Assembly (NCBI RefSeq): GCF_004522105.1 | Contig: NZ_SPUJ01000005.1 | Location: 496,001-560,000 of the forward strand | DNA: 64,000 nt | Direction: 5' to 3' | Source of the DNA: Nocardioides sp. 1609 | Lineage (GTDB): Bacteria > Actinomycetota > Actinomycetes > Propionibacteriales > Nocardioidaceae | In this document: in pieces, positions 19,596-27,618 of the stretch | Position numbering within the stretch: position 1 is the stretch's first letter | How the letters are laid out: every line of letters starts with the position of its first letter | Notes under the pieces: model-generated | Database searches by the model: none | Told to the model about the DNA's origin: nothing | Seen by the model: the letters and a program-made list of their open reading frames with translations, nothing else | Made by a program: the position numbers and the translations under genes

Positions 19596-21062
19596 ATGCC
19601 GAGCAGCCGCGTGGTCCACGTCCGGACCGACGACAGTGCCGTCGTCGCCACGCTCCGCCAGGGGATCGAGAGGATCCGCACGGAGCTCGAGGTGACGGCG
19701 GAGTTCCCACCGGAGGTCGAGGAGGCCGCGGCCCGTGCGGCCGCCGCGCCGCGACTGCCCGACCTCGACCGCACGGACCTGCCGTTCGTCACCATCGACC
19801 CGGCGTCCTCGCAGGACCTCGACCAGGCGGTCCACGTCGAGCGCGACGGCCAGGGTGGCTACGTCGTCCACTACGCGATCGCCGACCTCGCGGCGTTCAT
19901 CACCCCCGGCGACCCGGTCGACCTCGAGGCGCACCGCCGCGGCCAGACCCTCTACGGCGCCGACTCGAAGGTGCCCCTGCACCCGACGGTGCTGAGCGAG
20001 GACGCCGCGTCGCTGCTGCCCGACCAGGTGCGGCCCGCGCTGCTGTGGACCATCCGGGTCGACGACACCGGCGAGGGCACCGACATCGACGTCGTCCGGG
20101 CCCGGGTCCGCTCGACGGCCAAGCTCTCCTACACCGAGGCCCAGGCCGCGATCGACGACGGCACCGCGGTGGAGACGCTGCAGCTGGTCAAGGAGATCGG
20201 CGAGAAGCGGCTGGCGCGCGACGCCGCCCGCGGCGGCGTCTCCCTCCCGCTGCCCGAGCAGGAGATCGACATCGCCGGCGGCGAGGGCGGCGCGGGCGGT
20301 GCCTGGCGCCTGGAGTTCCGCACCTTGCTGCCGATCGAGGACTGGAACGCCCAGATCTCCCTGCTCACCGGCTTCGGCGCGGCCTCGCTGATGGTCTACG
20401 CCCGCGTCGGGCTGCTCCGCACGCTGCCGCTGCCGGACCCTCGCGACGTGCAGCGGCTGCACCGCACCGCCCGGGCCCTCGGCGTCGACTGGCCGGCCGA
20501 GATGCTCTACCCCGACTTCATCCGCTCCCTCGACCCGAGCCGCCCCGACCACGCGGCCGTCGTCCTGGCGAGCGCGCGGCTGCTGCGCGGCAGCGGCTAC
20601 GTCGCCTTCGACGGCGAGGTGCCGGCCGAGCCGCAGCACGCCGCCCTGGTCTCGGAGTACGCCCACGTGACCGCGCCGCTGCGCCGCCTCGCCGACCGGT
20701 ACGCCGCCGAGGTGTGCGTCGCCCTGTGCGCCGGCGACCCGGTGCCCGCCTGGGTGCTCGCCGCGCTGCCCGCGCTCCCGCAGGAGATGCAGACGTCGGG
20801 CCGCCGCGCCAGCAGCTACGAGCGCGCCGTCATCGACCTCGTGGAGGCCGGGCTGCTCGTGGCGCGGGTCGGCGAGGAGTTCGACGGCGTCGTGGTCGCG
20901 GTCGAGGAGAAGGACGAGCGCCGCGGCAAGGTCGTCGTCAGCGCCATCGGCGTCGAGGCGCCCGTCGACGGTGAGGGTCCGATCCCCCTGGGCAAGGACG
21001 TCCGGGTGCGGCTCGAGCGGGCCGACATCGACACCCGGACGGTCCGCTTCTCACTGGTGTAG
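19596..21062 (+). CDS. RNB-domain exoribonuclease (RNase II/R superfamily)
   Basis: 3'-5' exoribonuclease. 488 aa, shorter than RNase R because the cold-shock domains are reduced. The RNB active-site stretch is VTIDPASSQDLDQAVHV (about residues 67-83), whose aspartates hold the catalytic metals. HYAIADLAAFI and the C-terminal SEYAHVTAPLRRLADRY are also conserved. Actinobacteria typically carry this compact form. Its stop lies one base from the convergent acetyltransferase stop. Confidence 0.92.
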   Translation: MPSSRVVHVRTDDSAVVATLRQGIERIRTELEVTAEFPPEVEEAAARAAAAPRLPDLDRTDLPFVTIDPASSQDLDQAVHVERDGQGGYVVHYAIADLAAFITPGDPVDLEAHRRGQTLYGADSKVPLHPTVLSEDAASLLPDQVRPALLWTIRVDDTGEGTDIDVVRARVRSTAKLSYTEAQAAIDDGTAVETLQLVKEIGEKRLARDAARGGVSLPLPEQEIDIAGGEGGAGGAWRLEFRTLLPIEDWNAQISLLTGFGAASLMVYARVGLLRTLPLPDPRDVQRLHRTARALGVDWPAEMLYPDFIRSLDPSRPDHAAVVLASARLLRGSGYVAFDGEVPAEPQHAALVSEYAHVTAPLRRLADRYAAEVCVALCAGDPVPAWVLAALPALPQEMQTSGRRASSYERAVIDLVEAGLLVARVGEEFDGVVVAVEEKDERRGKVVVSAIGVEAPVDGEGPIPLGKDVRVRLERADIDTRTVRFSLV

Positions 21063-21063
21063 C

Positions 21064-21642
21064 TCAGACCTCGCGGACGACGCGCGCCGGGTTGCCCACC
21101 GCGACGACACCGGCCGGCAGGTCGCGGGTGACGACCGAACCGGCGCCGACGACGGTGTCGGCGCCGATCGTCACCCCCGGGCAGACGACGACGCCGCCGC
21201 CGAGCCAGACGTTGTCGCCGATCGTGATCGGCTTCGCGCCCTCCCACTTGGCGCGGCGGGGCTCGGGCTCGACCGGGTGCGTGGGCGTCAGCAGCTGCAC
21301 GTTCGGCCCGATCTGGACGTCGTCGCCGATGGTGATCGCGGCGACGTCGAGGGCGACCAGGCCGTAGTTGGCGAAGCACCGCGCGCCGATGCTGAGGTGG
21401 GTGCCGTAGTCGACGAAGAGGGGCGGCCGGATCTCGGTGTCCTCGCCGATCGACCCGAGCAGCCGCTCGAGGAGCTCGCGGCGCAGGGGTCCCTGTCGTG
21501 AGGTGGTGGCGTTGTAGGCGTCGGCGAGGTCGCGCGCGACGAGGCTCAGCTCGGCCAGCTCCGGGTCGTCGGCGAGGTACTGGTCGCCGGCCAGCATCCG
21601 CTCGTGCATCGTCCGGCCGTCGGGCTCGTAGGGGGAGGTCAC
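21064..21642 (-). CDS. Maltose/galactoside O-acetyltransferase-like hexapeptide enzyme
   Basis: 192 aa left-handed beta-helix acetyltransferase of the LacA/Maa/NodL group, which uses acetyl-CoA to acetylate sugars. The N-terminal Maa segment (RTMHERMLAGDQYLADDPEL) is followed by FVDYGTHLSIGARCFANYG, the catalytic-histidine region LLTPTHPVEPEPR, and hexapeptide turns GDNVWLGGGVVVCPGVTIG ending in VAVGNPARVVREV. The GTG start stands 7 nt after TAGGCT. True sugar substrate unknown. Confidence 0.9.
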   Translation of the reverse strand: MTSPYEPDGRTMHERMLAGDQYLADDPELAELSLVARDLADAYNATTSRQGPLRRELLERLLGSIGEDTEIRPPLFVDYGTHLSIGARCFANYGLVALDVAAITIGDDVQIGPNVQLLTPTHPVEPEPRRAKWEGAKPITIGDNVWLGGGVVVCPGVTIGADTVVGAGSVVTRDLPAGVVAVGNPARVVREV

Positions 21643-21649
21643 GCCGCTC

Positions 21650-21655
21650 AGCCTA
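21650..21655 (-). promoter_or_regulatory. -10 hexamer TAGGCT of the acetyltransferase gene
   Basis: Minus-strand TAGGCT, seven bases, then GTG 21642. It lies only 11 bp from the divergent Nudix -10, so polymerase binding at one promoter probably excludes the other. Confidence 0.6.
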
Positions 21656-21666
21656 GGGACCGGATC

Positions 21667-21672
21667 TAGGGT
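21667..21672 (+). promoter_or_regulatory. -10 hexamer TAGGGT of the Nudix gene
   Basis: TAGGGT followed by TCGGGCC and ATG 21680. The 14 bp string TAGGGTTCGG plus CCATG is nearly the same as at the RNB gene start. Confidence 0.6.
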
Positions 21673-21679
21673 TCGGGCC

Positions 21680-22087
21680 ATGAGCCGGCCCACCTTCGTC
21701 GTCGCCGCGGTCTGCCTGAGGGACGACGCCGGGCGGGTGCTGACCGTCCGCAAGCGCGGCACGCGCTCCTTCATGCTGCCCGGCGGCAAGATCGAGCCCG
21801 GCGAGACGCCGTCCGAGGCCGGGGTCCGCGAGGTCCGCGAGGAGGTCGGTCTCGACCTCACGGGCGTCGTCCTGCTCGGCCACTTCGTCGCGGACGCCGC
21901 CAACGAGCCCGGCCACCTGGTCGACTCGACCGTCTTCACCGCCGACCTGCCCGGCGTCCCGGCCGCGGCCGGCGAGATCGCCGAGCTGCGGTGGGTCGAC
22001 CCCGCCGACGTCGGCGACGTCCGGCTCGCGCCGCTGCTGCGCGACCACGTGCTCCCGGCGCTGGGCCTGGGGTCCGGACTCGGCTGA
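21680..22087 (+). CDS. Nudix hydrolase
   Basis: 135 aa hydrolase of nucleoside diphosphates linked to another moiety. The Nudix box GX5EX7REUXEEXGU is complete and runs from GGKIEPGETPSEAG to VREVREEVGL (about residues 36-60), with the metal-binding glutamates in REVREE. The N-terminal strand TFVVAAVCLRDDAGRVL is of the MutT type. Leaderless start after TAGGGT. Substrate not predictable from sequence. Confidence 0.93.
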   Translation: MSRPTFVVAAVCLRDDAGRVLTVRKRGTRSFMLPGGKIEPGETPSEAGVREVREEVGLDLTGVVLLGHFVADAANEPGHLVDSTVFTADLPGVPAAAGEIAELRWVDPADVGDVRLAPLLRDHVLPALGLGSGLG

Positions 22088-22109
22088 CCGGGCGCTTCGA
22101 GGGCCTCGT

Positions 22110-22115
22110 TATCCT
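22110..22115 (+). promoter_or_regulatory. -10 hexamer TATCCT upstream of the CNNM operon
   Basis: TATCCT lies 9 nt before ATG 22125 and about 100 bp before the first CNNM gene. It would drive either a leaderless mini-ORF or a leader of about 90 nt for the membrane protein gene. Confidence 0.45.
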
Positions 22116-22124
22116 GTCCCGACC

Positions 22125-22217
22125 ATGGATGACACGCCTCGAAGTCCGAGCCCTCCTGACGACCGCGCCCCCAGCCCGTGGGGCGGCACCGAGGACGTCA
22201 GGAGGTGGTGGGCGTGA
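22125..22217 (+). CDS. Putative 30-aa leader ORF coupled to the CNNM gene
   Basis: Short ORF (MDDTPRSPSPPDDRAPSPWG...) ending in RRWWA. It starts 9 nt after TATCCT, and its TGA sits inside the GTG start of the next gene (GTGA overlap at 22214-22217). Its last codons contain the AGGAGG ribosome binding site of the downstream gene. It could couple or attenuate expression of the operon. No family recognised; chance is not excluded. Confidence 0.35.
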   Translation: MDDTPRSPSPPDDRAPSPWGGTEDVRRWWA

Positions 22218-23578
22218 ACGAGTGGGTCATGCTGGGCATCGGTCTCCTGCTCACCGTCGGGACCGGGATCTTCGTCGCCTCGGAGTTCGCGCTGGTCAAC
22301 CTCGACCGGCACGACCTCGAGAAGCGCCGCGACGCCGGTGAGAAGCGGCTCGGTCCGACGATCGGCGCGCTGCGGATCACCTCGACGCACCTCTCGAGCG
22401 CGCAGCTCGGCATCACGCTGACGACGCTGCTCACCGGCTACACCTTCGAGCCGGCCGTGTCCTCGCTGCTGCGCGAGCCGCTGGTCACCGCCGGCGTCCC
22501 CGAGGGGGCCGTGCCGGGGGTGGGTGCCGTGGTCGGCGTCCTGCTCGCGACGCTGTTCTCGATGGTCGTCGGCGAGCTCGTCCCCAAGAACTTCGCGCTG
22601 GCCGTGCCGCTGGCGACGGCCAAGCTGGTCGTGCCGCTGCAGGTGGGGTTCACCACCGTGCTCAAGCCCGTCATCCTGCTGCTCAACAACACCGCCAACG
22701 CGCTCATCCGGGCGATGGGCATCGAGCCCAAGGAGGAGCTGACCGGCGCCCGGACCGCCGACGAGCTCACCTACCTGATCCGGCACTCGGCGTCCCAGGG
22801 ACTGCTCGAGAAGGACGACGCCACGCTGCTCGACCGGAGCCTGCGGATCGCCGAGCGCGACGCCTCCGACGTGATGACGCCGCGCACGCAGATGACCTCG
22901 GTCGGCCTCGGCGCGACCGCCGCGCAGGTCATCGCCGCCGCGGCCGCGAGCGGACACTCCCGCCTGCCGGTGACGCACGGCGGCCCCGACGACATCGTCG
23001 GCGTCGTGCACGTCAAGCAGGCCTTCGCCGTAGCGCTCGAGGCCCGCGACACCACCCCGGCCGCCGACCTCATGGTCGAGCCGGTCCGGGTGCCCGAGAG
23101 CCTCGGCGCCCTCGCCCTCCTCGAGCGGCTGCGCGGCGAGGGACTCCAGCTGGCCGTGGTCACCGACGAGTACGGCGGCACGGCCGGCGTCGTCACCGTC
23201 GAGGACCTGGTGGAGGAGCTGATCGGCGAGCTGGAGGACGAGCACGACCGCTACCGCTCGGTGCTGACCCGTCGGGGCCGGTCGGTGACCTTCGACGCGA
23301 CCTGGCGACCCGACGAGCTCGCCGCCCGTGCCGGCGTCCACGTGCCCGAGGACGACGACTGGGACACCGTCGGCGGCTTCCTGGCCGCCCGCCTGGAGCG
23401 GATCCCCGAGCCCGGCGACGAGGTCGAGATCGACGGCGGGCTGCTCCGCGTCGAGCGCGCCGACGACCAGCGCGTGACCCGCATCCTGTTCGTCCCCGCC
23501 GATCCCGACGTCGACCTCGCCGGCCGCCCCGGCGGTGCCGTCCCGGTGGCCGTCCCCGCCACGGGGGAGGCCCGATGA
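22214..23578 (+). CDS. CNNM/CorC-HlyC family membrane protein with CBS pair
   Basis: 454 aa. The CNNM transmembrane domain (about 1-195) contains FVASEFALVNLDR, SSAQLGITLTTLLTGY and VVGELVPKNFALAVP. A CBS pair follows (about 205-335; VMTPRTQMTSV, VVTDEYGGTAGVVTVEDLVE), then the C-terminal CorC_HlyC domain (about 345-440; DWDTVGGFLAARLERIPEPG). Family members are linked to Mg2+/Co2+ handling, including efflux. GTG 22214 is chosen for the AGGAGG nine bases upstream. It overlaps the second CNNM gene by ATGA. Confidence 0.92.
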   Translation: MNEWVMLGIGLLLTVGTGIFVASEFALVNLDRHDLEKRRDAGEKRLGPTIGALRITSTHLSSAQLGITLTTLLTGYTFEPAVSSLLREPLVTAGVPEGAVPGVGAVVGVLLATLFSMVVGELVPKNFALAVPLATAKLVVPLQVGFTTVLKPVILLLNNTANALIRAMGIEPKEELTGARTADELTYLIRHSASQGLLEKDDATLLDRSLRIAERDASDVMTPRTQMTSVGLGATAAQVIAAAAASGHSRLPVTHGGPDDIVGVVHVKQAFAVALEARDTTPAADLMVEPVRVPESLGALALLERLRGEGLQLAVVTDEYGGTAGVVTVEDLVEELIGELEDEHDRYRSVLTRRGRSVTFDATWRPDELAARAGVHVPEDDDWDTVGGFLAARLERIPEPGDEVEIDGGLLRVERADDQRVTRILFVPADPDVDLAGRPGGAVPVAVPATGEAR

Positions 23579-24609
23579 GCGAGTACCTGCCCGGCCTGGC
23601 CTGGCTCGTCGTCCTGCTGGCCGGCAACGCGTTCTTCGTCGGCGCCGAGTTCGCCGTCATCTCCGCGCGCCGCTCCCAGATCGAGCCCCGCGCCGCCGAC
23701 GGCAGCAAGGCCGCCAGGACGACCCTGTGGGCGATGGAGCACGCCACGCTGATGCTGGCCACCAGCCAGCTCGGCATCACGGTCTGCTCGCTGCTCATCC
23801 TCAACGTCTCCGAGCCGGCGATCCACCACCTGCTCGAGTACCCGCTGGGGCTCTCGTCGCTGTCCGCGGACGCCGTGAGCGTGATCGCGTTCGTCGTCGC
23901 GCTGCTCCTGGTGACCTACCTGCACGTCGTGCTCGGCGAGATGGTCCCGAAGAACCTGGCGTTCTCGGTGCCCGACCGCGCCGCGCTGCTGCTCGCGCCC
24001 GCGCTCGTCCTCGTCTCGCGGGTCGTGCGGCCGGTGATCTCCGTGCTCAACGGCATCGCCAACCTGGTGCTGCGCACCTGCGGCGTCCAGCCCAGGGACG
24101 AGGCCACCAGCAGCTTCACGCTCGAGGAGGTCGCCGGCATCGTCGAGCAGTCGCACCGCGAGGGCACCCTCGCGGCCGAGGGGCCGCTCGCGGGGGCGTT
24201 CGAGTTCACCGACAAGTCGGCCGGTGACATCGAGGTGCCCCTGGTCGACCTCGTCCTGCTGCCCCCGTCGGCGACCCCCGCCGACGTCCAGCGGGCCGTC
24301 GTCGAGCACGGCTACTCGCGCTACGTCGTCGCCGACGAGGCCGGCGAGCCGGTCGGCTACGTGCACATGAAGGACGTCATGGAGATCGGCGCCGCCGAGT
24401 TCGACCTGCCGGTGCCGGCCAAGCGGCTGCGCCGACTGATCTCGATCTCCCGCGACGCCGAGCTGGAGGACGCGCTGGCCCGGATGCGGCAGCACGGCTC
24501 GCACGTGGCCCGGTCGGTCGACGCCGCCGGGGTCACCCGCGGGCTGCTGTTCCTCGAGGACGCCGTCGAGGTGCTCGTCGGGGAGATCCACGACGCCACG
24601 GCGGCCTGA
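23575..24609 (+). CDS. Second CNNM/CBS membrane protein, without CorC domain
   Basis: 344 aa partner of the preceding gene with the same CNNM domain (NAFFVGAEFAVISARRSQIEP, LATSQLGITVCSLLILNVSEPA, VLGEMVPKNLAFSVPDR) and a CBS pair (about 205-335). It stops before a CorC_HlyC domain. Tandem long plus short CNNM genes are common in actinobacteria and suggest a heteromeric transporter. Coupled by ATGA. A strong hairpin begins inside its stop codon. Confidence 0.91.
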   Translation: MSEYLPGLAWLVVLLAGNAFFVGAEFAVISARRSQIEPRAADGSKAARTTLWAMEHATLMLATSQLGITVCSLLILNVSEPAIHHLLEYPLGLSSLSADAVSVIAFVVALLLVTYLHVVLGEMVPKNLAFSVPDRAALLLAPALVLVSRVVRPVISVLNGIANLVLRTCGVQPRDEATSSFTLEEVAGIVEQSHREGTLAAEGPLAGAFEFTDKSAGDIEVPLVDLVLLPPSATPADVQRAVVEHGYSRYVVADEAGEPVGYVHMKDVMEIGAAEFDLPVPAKRLRRLISISRDAELEDALARMRQHGSHVARSVDAAGVTRGLLFLEDAVEVLVGEIHDATAA

Positions 24610-24654
24610 CGGCCTCCGGCCCGGCGGCCTCGTGCCGTCGGGCCGGAGGCCGTC
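24608..24654 (+). terminator. Terminator hairpin after the CNNM pair
   Basis: A perfect 16 bp stem pairs 24608-24623 with 24639-24654 around a 15 nt loop. It begins within the stop codon of the second CNNM gene. No T tract follows. Confidence 0.7.
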
Positions 24655-24703
24655 ACCCGACGGGGGGCGGTCGCGCGGCGCCCCGGCGAGGACACTGGTG
24701 GAC

Positions 24704-25672
24704 ATGCGACTTCCGACCCCCCGTGGCCCGCTCAGCGACCTCGTGGTCGGCCTCCTGAGCCGCCCGGTCGCGACGGACGCGGTCATCTTCCCCGTCCGGG
24801 ACGAGACCCGCCCCGACGACGAGGCGATCACCCTGTGGATGCTGCACGAGCTGCACTACCGGGGCTTCGAGGACGTCGACGAGGCGTGGGAGTGGGCCCC
24901 CGCGCTGATGCCGTTGCGGCACCGCCTCGAGCGCAACCTCGAGCGTTCCCTGCGGCGGCGGTTCGCCGACGGCCGCCCGGGTCGTCCCGGCAGCCCCGAC
25001 CGCGATGTCGTGGCTGACATCGAGGCCGTCATCACGGCCTCCGATGGCCGGTCGCTGGCCCGGCACGTCCAGCGGCACGCCTCGCGCGAGGAGACCCTGC
25101 ACCTGCTGCGGCAGCGCTCGATCTACCACCTCAAGGAGGCGGACCCGACGACCTGGGTGGTGCCGCGGCTCGAGGCGACGACCAAGGCCGCGCTCGTGCA
25201 GGTGCAGTACGACGAGTACGGCGTCGGCGACCCGGCGCGCCTGCACCACGAGCTGTTCGCCCGGGGCATGGCCGCCTCGGGGCTCGACCGCGACTACGGC
25301 GCCTACATCGACGAGACCCTGCTGCCGGTCCTGGAGCAGAACAACGCGCTCAGCATGTTCGGCCTGCACCGCCGGCTGCGGGGCGCGGCCCTCGGGCACC
25401 TCGCGGTGTTCGAGGCGACCAGCTCGGTGCCGTCGCGCCAGCTGGCCCAGGGCCTGGCCCGGCTGGAGTTCCCCGACGCGATGGTCGAGTACTACGACGA
25501 GCACGTCGAGGCGGACGCCGTCCACGAGCAGCTGGTGCTGCACGACGTCTGCGCGGCCCTGGTCGCCGCCGAGCCCGACCAGCACGACGAGGTGCTGTTC
25601 GGCGCGTGGACCTGTCTCGACCTGGAGGGCCGCACGGCCGACGCGCTGTTCGACGACTGGGACGTCGCGTGA
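24704..25672 (+). CDS. Haem-oxygenase-like diiron oxidase candidate (iron-containing redox enzyme family)
   Basis: 322 aa, mostly helical. The sequence resembles the iron-containing redox enzyme / HDO superfamily: metal-ligand candidates occur in LHELHYRGF, VQVQYDEYGVG, HHELFARGMA and EYYDEHVEADAVHE, the last typical of the fourth helix. Such enzymes oxidise or cleave small substrates, amino- or fatty-acid derived; the substrate here is unknown. ATG 24704 or in-frame GTG 24698 (GAGGA five bases upstream) may start it. The stop overlaps the GTG of a CDGSH gene, a partnership that suggests electron delivery. Confidence 0.75.
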   Translation: MRLPTPRGPLSDLVVGLLSRPVATDAVIFPVRDETRPDDEAITLWMLHELHYRGFEDVDEAWEWAPALMPLRHRLERNLERSLRRRFADGRPGRPGSPDRDVVADIEAVITASDGRSLARHVQRHASREETLHLLRQRSIYHLKEADPTTWVVPRLEATTKAALVQVQYDEYGVGDPARLHHELFARGMAASGLDRDYGAYIDETLLPVLEQNNALSMFGLHRRLRGAALGHLAVFEATSSVPSRQLAQGLARLEFPDAMVEYYDEHVEADAVHEQLVLHDVCAALVAAEPDQHDEVLFGAWTCLDLEGRTADALFDDWDVA

Positions 25673-25878
25673 CGGCCCGCGACCGCCCCGCCCCGCGGGT
25701 GCGGATGTGCGCCGGCGGGCCGATGCTCGTGCACGGCCCGATCAGCATCGAGAGCGAGGACGGCGTCGTCCACGAGAGCACCCGCCCGGTGAGCGCCGTG
25801 TGCCGCTGCGGGGCGACGAGCCGGGCGCCGTGGTGCGACGGCACGCACCGGCTGCTGCCGGAGAAGTCGCGGCCCTGA
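25669..25878 (+). CDS. CDGSH-type iron-sulfur protein
   Basis: 69 aa. The C-terminal motif CRCGATSRAPWCDGTH matches the CDGSH ligand pattern (three Cys and one His) that binds a redox-active [2Fe-2S] cluster. The first part (VRMCAGGPMLVHGPISIE) resembles the short lead-in of bacterial CDGSH proteins. The GTG start lies in the stop of the oxidase candidate (GTGA), so the two are probably made in fixed ratio. Partner role is inferred from coupling. Confidence 0.88.
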   Translation: MTARDRPAPRVRMCAGGPMLVHGPISIESEDGVVHESTRPVSAVCRCGATSRAPWCDGTHRLLPEKSRP

Positions 25879-25884
25879 CGCCGT

Positions 25885-25923
25885 CCTGAGGTCGGGCCCG
25901 GCGCCGTCCGGGCGACCCTCAGG
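25885..25923. terminator. Bidirectional terminator between convergent genes
   Basis: An imperfect stem of about 15 pairs (CCTGAGGTCG... against ...CGACCCTCAGG, with small bulges) fills the gap between the CDGSH gene and the convergent methyltransferase gene. Confidence 0.5.
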
Positions 25924-25937
25924 AGGGCCGGGCGGTG

Positions 25938-26579
25938 TCAGGGGTGCAGGAGGCGGACCACGACGCCACCGTTCGTGCCGGCGCCGGCGCCGGCGCGACG
26001 TCGTCCCTCCTCCCGCCACCCCGCCTCGGCCGCGGTCGCGACGACCTGGTCGGCCTGGTCGTCGTCCCCGAGCTGGAGCAGCAGGCTCCCGCCGGGCTCG
26101 AGGTGGCCGCGGCACGCTCGGACGCACGCGTGGGCCACGTCCAGGCCGCCCGGGCCGCCGTCGATGGCGAGCACCGGGTCGTCGGGGAACCGCGTCACCT
26201 CGGTGGTGACGACCCACGGCGGGTCGGCGATCGCCAGCGCGAACGTCTCGCCGTCCGCGAGGGCGGCGTCCAGGGAGCCCTCGCGGACCTCGACCCGGTG
26301 CCCGAGGCCGGCGCCGTCGGCGTTCAGGCGGGTGAAGTAGCAGGCGGCCGGGTCGAGGTCGACGCAGACGATCGCGCGGCCCGACAGCGAGGCGGCGGCC
26401 AGGCCGATGTGCCCGGCGCCGCTGCACAGCTCGAGGAGCGGACCGTCGGGGCCGCCGTCCAGCAGCTCGGCGGCCCAGCGGGACTGGAGCTCGGTCCACG
26501 GTCGCGGCTCCAGGACGCGGCGGTCGTGCTCGATCGTGAGGCCGGCGAAGCGCAGCGAGTGCCGCTCGATGATGTCCAT
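25938..26579 (-). CDS. Class I SAM-dependent methyltransferase
   Basis: 213 aa from ATG 26579. The SAM-binding motif I is LLELCSGAGHIGLAA, motif II ends in VCVDLDP, and a DPPW motif (AIADPPWVV) follows as in N- or C-5 glutamine/nucleic-acid methyltransferases of the HemK/MTS type. The C-terminus is Arg/Ala/Gly-rich. An in-frame TTG ten codons upstream is possible. Substrate unknown. No clear Shine-Dalgarno sequence precedes the ATG. Confidence 0.82.
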   Translation of the reverse strand: MDIIERHSLRFAGLTIEHDRRVLEPRPWTELQSRWAAELLDGGPDGPLLELCSGAGHIGLAAASLSGRAIVCVDLDPAACYFTRLNADGAGLGHRVEVREGSLDAALADGETFALAIADPPWVVTTEVTRFPDDPVLAIDGGPGGLDVAHACVRACRGHLEPGGSLLLQLGDDDQADQVVATAAEAGWREEGRRRAGAGAGTNGGVVVRLLHP

Positions 26580-26608
26580 CCGAGCACTCTGCTCGTCGGA
26601 GCGCCGCA

Positions 26609-26652
26609 AGGCACCCCTCCGCAGGGGTGCCTGGTGACAGACACCCCTGCGG
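26609..26652 (-). terminator. Mutually exclusive hairpins between the LuxR-type and methyltransferase genes
   Basis: Three related arms are present. Stem A pairs 26609-26618 with 26623-26632 (10 bp, 4 nt loop). Stem B pairs 26619-26629 with 26642-26652 (11 bp, perfect). They share the GCAGGGGTG arm, so only one can form. Position after the LuxR stop fits a terminator; the competing design also fits attenuation into the methyltransferase gene. Confidence 0.55.
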
Positions 26653-26661
26653 ATGACGGGG

Positions 26662-26961
26662 TCAGGCGATGAGCTCGGCGGAGTCGTCGAGGTCGTCCAG
26701 GAACCCGTGCCGCACTCCCCAGACGACGGCCTGGGTGCGCGTCTCGACGCCCATGCGGCGGTAGGCCGAACGGATGTAGGTCTTCACCGAGTTGATGCTG
26801 AGGTACAGGGTGTCGGCGATCTCCTGGTTGCTCATCCCGGCCACGATGAGGCGCACCATGTCGCGCTCGCGGGGGGAGAGCTCGTCGGCGCTGACGGCGG
26901 CGGCGAGGCGGGAGACGTGGGCCTCGGGGACGGACGCGACGGTTTCGGGCTGGGACGTCAT
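26662..26961 (-). CDS. LuxR-type HTH regulator, DNA-binding domain only
   Basis: 99 aa made almost entirely of a LuxR/GerE helix-turn-helix (LSPRERDMVRLIVAGMSNQE, then INSVKTYIRSAYRRMGVETR) with a short N-terminus and no receiver, PAS or ligand domain. The ATG has AGGAGAC in front. Small stand-alone LuxR proteins may be constitutive or controlled by a partner kinase's receiver. Targets unknown. In-frame codons extend far upstream but make no recognisable domain. Confidence 0.85.
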   Translation of the reverse strand: MTSQPETVASVPEAHVSRLAAAVSADELSPRERDMVRLIVAGMSNQEIADTLYLSINSVKTYIRSAYRRMGVETRTQAVVWGVRHGFLDDLDDSAELIA

Positions 26962-27111
26962 GGGAATGTCTCCTGTGTCGTGCGGTGGTTCGCCAGCGCT
27001 TCCCCGCGCCCCGGGCACCGCTAACCACCCGTGCGGGTGATCGTGCGCCGGTGGGCGTCCCGTGCCGGCGGGTGAGCCCGGCGGGTGAGCCCGGCGGACG
27101 GCGGCCCTCCG

Positions 27112-27117
27112 TAGCCT
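27112..27117 (+). promoter_or_regulatory. -10 hexamer TAGCCT of the SRPBCC gene
   Basis: TAGCCT, six bases, then ATG 27124. Just upstream are two tandem copies of GGCGGGTGAGCCC (27067-27092), which occupy the region where a -35 would be. Confidence 0.55.
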
Positions 27118-27123
27118 GGCGGC

Positions 27124-27567
27124 ATGACGACCGTGACCCGCACCTTCACCGTCGACCCCGCCCCGGCGGTGGTCCTCGACTACCTCAAGGACTTCACCAA
27201 CGCCACGGAGTGGGACCCCGGCACCGAGTCCTGCGTCCGCACCGACGGGACCGGACCGGTCGGCGTCGGCGCGAGGTTCCACAACGTCTCGAAGATCGCC
27301 GGGATGTCGACCGAGCTCGACTACGAGCTGAAGACGCTCACCCACGACACCCTCGTCCTCGTCGGCACGAACGACACCGCCACCTCCACCGACACGATCA
27401 CGGTCGTGCCGGGACCGGGCGGCACCGGCAGCGAGATCACCTACGAGGCGACCATCGAGATGCACGGCGCCGCGAAGCTCGCGACCCCCGTCGTCAAGCT
27501 CGTCTTCGAGAAGGTCGGCAACGACACCGAGGACCAGATGACCGAGGCCCTCAACCGGCTGCGCTGA
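27124..27567 (+). CDS. SRPBCC (START/polyketide cyclase-like) protein
   Basis: 147 aa helix-grip protein of the SRPBCC superfamily, which holds hydrophobic ligands in a cavity. The N-terminal strand and helix (RTFTVDPAPAVVLDYLKDFTNATEWDPG) and the long C-terminal helix (VVKLVFEKVGNDTEDQMTEAL) are typical. No catalytic signature is visible. Leaderless start. Neighbours give no hint at the ligand. Confidence 0.82.
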   Translation: MTTVTRTFTVDPAPAVVLDYLKDFTNATEWDPGTESCVRTDGTGPVGVGARFHNVSKIAGMSTELDYELKTLTHDTLVLVGTNDTATSTDTITVVPGPGGTGSEITYEATIEMHGAAKLATPVVKLVFEKVGNDTEDQMTEALNRLR

Positions 27568-27618
27568 CCGGGCGGCGTCCGCTATCGGTGTTCGCCGGAC
27601 GCGGGTCGAAGTCGGGGC

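Noticed and set aside
27067..27092. Two GGCGGGTGAGCCC repeats as an operator
   Set aside because: Composition is ordinary for GC-rich spacer DNA and no symmetry or phasing supports binding; noted only with the promoter.
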